Shown piece after piece: positions 11,573-12,143 of a DNA stretch of 12,143 nucleotides. Source of the stretch: CAZUCU01 sp964618845 (GTDB taxonomy: Bacteria > Patescibacteriota > Minisyncoccia > Phycocordibacterales > JAACPR01). The notes below the pieces were generated by a model. The model saw nothing but the letters and a program-made list of their open reading frames with translations. It made no database searches and was not told the origin of the DNA. Every line of letters starts with the position of its first letter. Position 1 is the stretch's first letter. The position numbers were made by a program, and so were the translations under genes. The DNA is taken from NCBI GenBank assembly GCA_964618845.1, contig CAZUCU010000021.1:1-12143 (forward strand), given 5' to 3'.

Positions 11573-12143
11573 ATGAAAATTTTATCTATAGAAACATCAT
11601 GTGATGAAACAGCAGTTGCTATTGTTGAAGCAACTGGTTCTTTGGATAAACCTAAATTTCAAGTTTTAGCAAAAACAATTCACTCTCAAATTGATGTTCA
11701 TAAAGAATTTGGAGGAGTATTCCCTTCTCTCGCAAAGAGAGAACACGCCAAAAACATTGTTCCGGTTTTGGAAAATGTTTTGAAATCATATTTATCCGTC
11801 ACCCCCGCAAAGGCGGGGGCCCAAGCCTTAAAAAATAATTATAAAAGCATAGATTCCCACCTTCGTGGGAATGACGAATTGTCTAAAATTTTAGAACGTG
11901 AACCTGGGCTTTTTGAGGCAACTGTTAAATTTTTAAATGAATACGAGAAGCCAGAAATTGATATGATCGCAGTTACAGAAGGTCCCGGACTTGAACCCGC
12001 GCTGTGGGTGGGAATAAATTTTGCAAGAGTATTATCAATTGCATGGCAAATTCCACTTATTGGAGTTAATCATATGGAAGGACACATGGCGTCCGTTTTG
12101 CTTAAGCAAAACGGAGGTAAATTCGAAGCACGAAATCAGAAAT
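11573..12143 (+). CDS. tsaD: tRNA t6A37 threonylcarbamoyltransferase TsaD (5' part, with repeat insertions)
   Basis: The frame is open from the ATG at 11573 to the window end (190 residues of a usual ~340). TsaD transfers the threonylcarbamoyl group to A37 of ANN-decoding tRNAs. The start MKILSIETSCDETAVAIVEA is diagnostic. FGGVFPSLAKREHAKNIVPV (46-65), DMIAVTEGPGL (130-140) and the metal-binding HMEGH (His167, His171) follow as expected. Residues about 75-102 (SVTPAKAGAQ...SHLRGNDE) are not part of the family and are encoded by an inverted-repeat element. After HMEGH a 24-bp palindrome encodes SVLLKQNG and a family B repeat encodes KFEARNQK, both where other TsaD proteins have a short loop. 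All three keep the frame. Whether the protein remains whole beyond the window cannot be seen. Confidence 0.93.
   Translation, partial: MKILSIETSCDETAVAIVEATGSLDKPKFQVLAKTIHSQIDVHKEFGGVFPSLAKREHAKNIVPVLENVLKSYLSVTPAKAGAQALKNNYKSIDSHLRGNDELSKILEREPGLFEATVKFLNEYEKPEIDMIAVTEGPGLEPALWVGINFARVLSIAWQIPLIGVNHMEGHMASVLLKQNGGKFEARNQK
11796..11878. repeat. Palindromic element family D inside tsaD
   Basis: Two hairpins, CCCCCGC-AAAG-GCGGGGG (11802-11819) and ATTCCCAC-CTTC-GTGGGAAT (11853-11872), are enclosed by CGTCA (11797-11801) and TGACG (11872-11876). Translated, it gives VTPAKAGAQ...SHLRGNDE. Very similar peptides appear from intergenic repeats in many unrelated bacterial genomes. The G-rich arms contrast with the AT-rich gene. 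Confidence 0.85.
12092..12115. repeat. 24-bp perfect palindrome inside tsaD
   Basis: The half-site TCCGTTTTGCTT is followed at once by its exact reverse complement, with no loop. It lies in frame in tsaD and encodes SVLLKQNGG together with flanking bases. It borders the family B copy. Confidence 0.8.
12119..12143. repeat. Repeat family B copy at the window end, inside tsaD
   Basis: AAATTCGAAGCACGAAATCA at 12119-12138, continuing GAAAT, matches the units at 7491-7503 and 11041-11061. It is in the tsaD frame (KFEARNQK), and the window stops within it. Confidence 0.75.

Overview
The window looks like part of a small, AT-rich bacterial genome of the Candidate Phyla Radiation (Patescibacteria), most likely a Parcubacteria-type lineage. 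The evidence is an eye-judged one-third G+C, compact house-keeping genes, a four-domain S1 protein, a lysine-rich bS21, a degenerate HisRS paralogue, a pilin-like protein with Ig-like repeats, and many short palindromic repeats that sit inside reading frames. The standard genetic code fits: every conserved gene reads through intact. The lineage is inferred; no 16S gene is present.

Layout. A Cys-rich hypothetical gene (61-405, terminator after it) is followed by a repeat-rich leader and an S1-domain ribosomal protein (rpsA). Convergent to it is pth on the minus strand. Divergent from pth run lepB and a histidyl-tRNA-synthetase-like gene, then rpsU-ybeY, then ftsA, ftsZ and a thioredoxin-reductase-like flavoprotein, each with its own promoter. 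tRNA-Val(GAC) follows, then a pilin-like surface protein interrupted by a 100-N assembly gap. A zinc-phospholipase-like gene and tRNA-Ser(CGA) lie on the minus strand. The right end holds a perfect 20-bp inverted repeat, tRNA-Glu(TTC), a G+C-rich segment that looks like a structured RNA, and the 5' part of tsaD, cut by the window end.

Themes. Most genes serve translation (S1, bS21, Pth, YbeY, TsaD, three tRNAs, the HisRS-like protein) or division and envelope (FtsA, FtsZ, LepB, the pilin-like protein). FtsA and FtsZ keep the parts needed to work together: a membrane-targeting helix in FtsA and a C-terminal peptide in FtsZ.

Two features stand out. First, almost no start codon has a Shine-Dalgarno sequence; instead a -10 box sits 9-11 nt before the start of at least seven genes, which points to leaderless or nearly leaderless mRNAs. 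Second, at least four families of short palindromic repeats are scattered through the window. They lie not only between genes but also in frame inside pth and tsaD, and they supply the last codons and stops of ybeY and trxB. I see no CRISPR array, transposase, phage gene or defence system.
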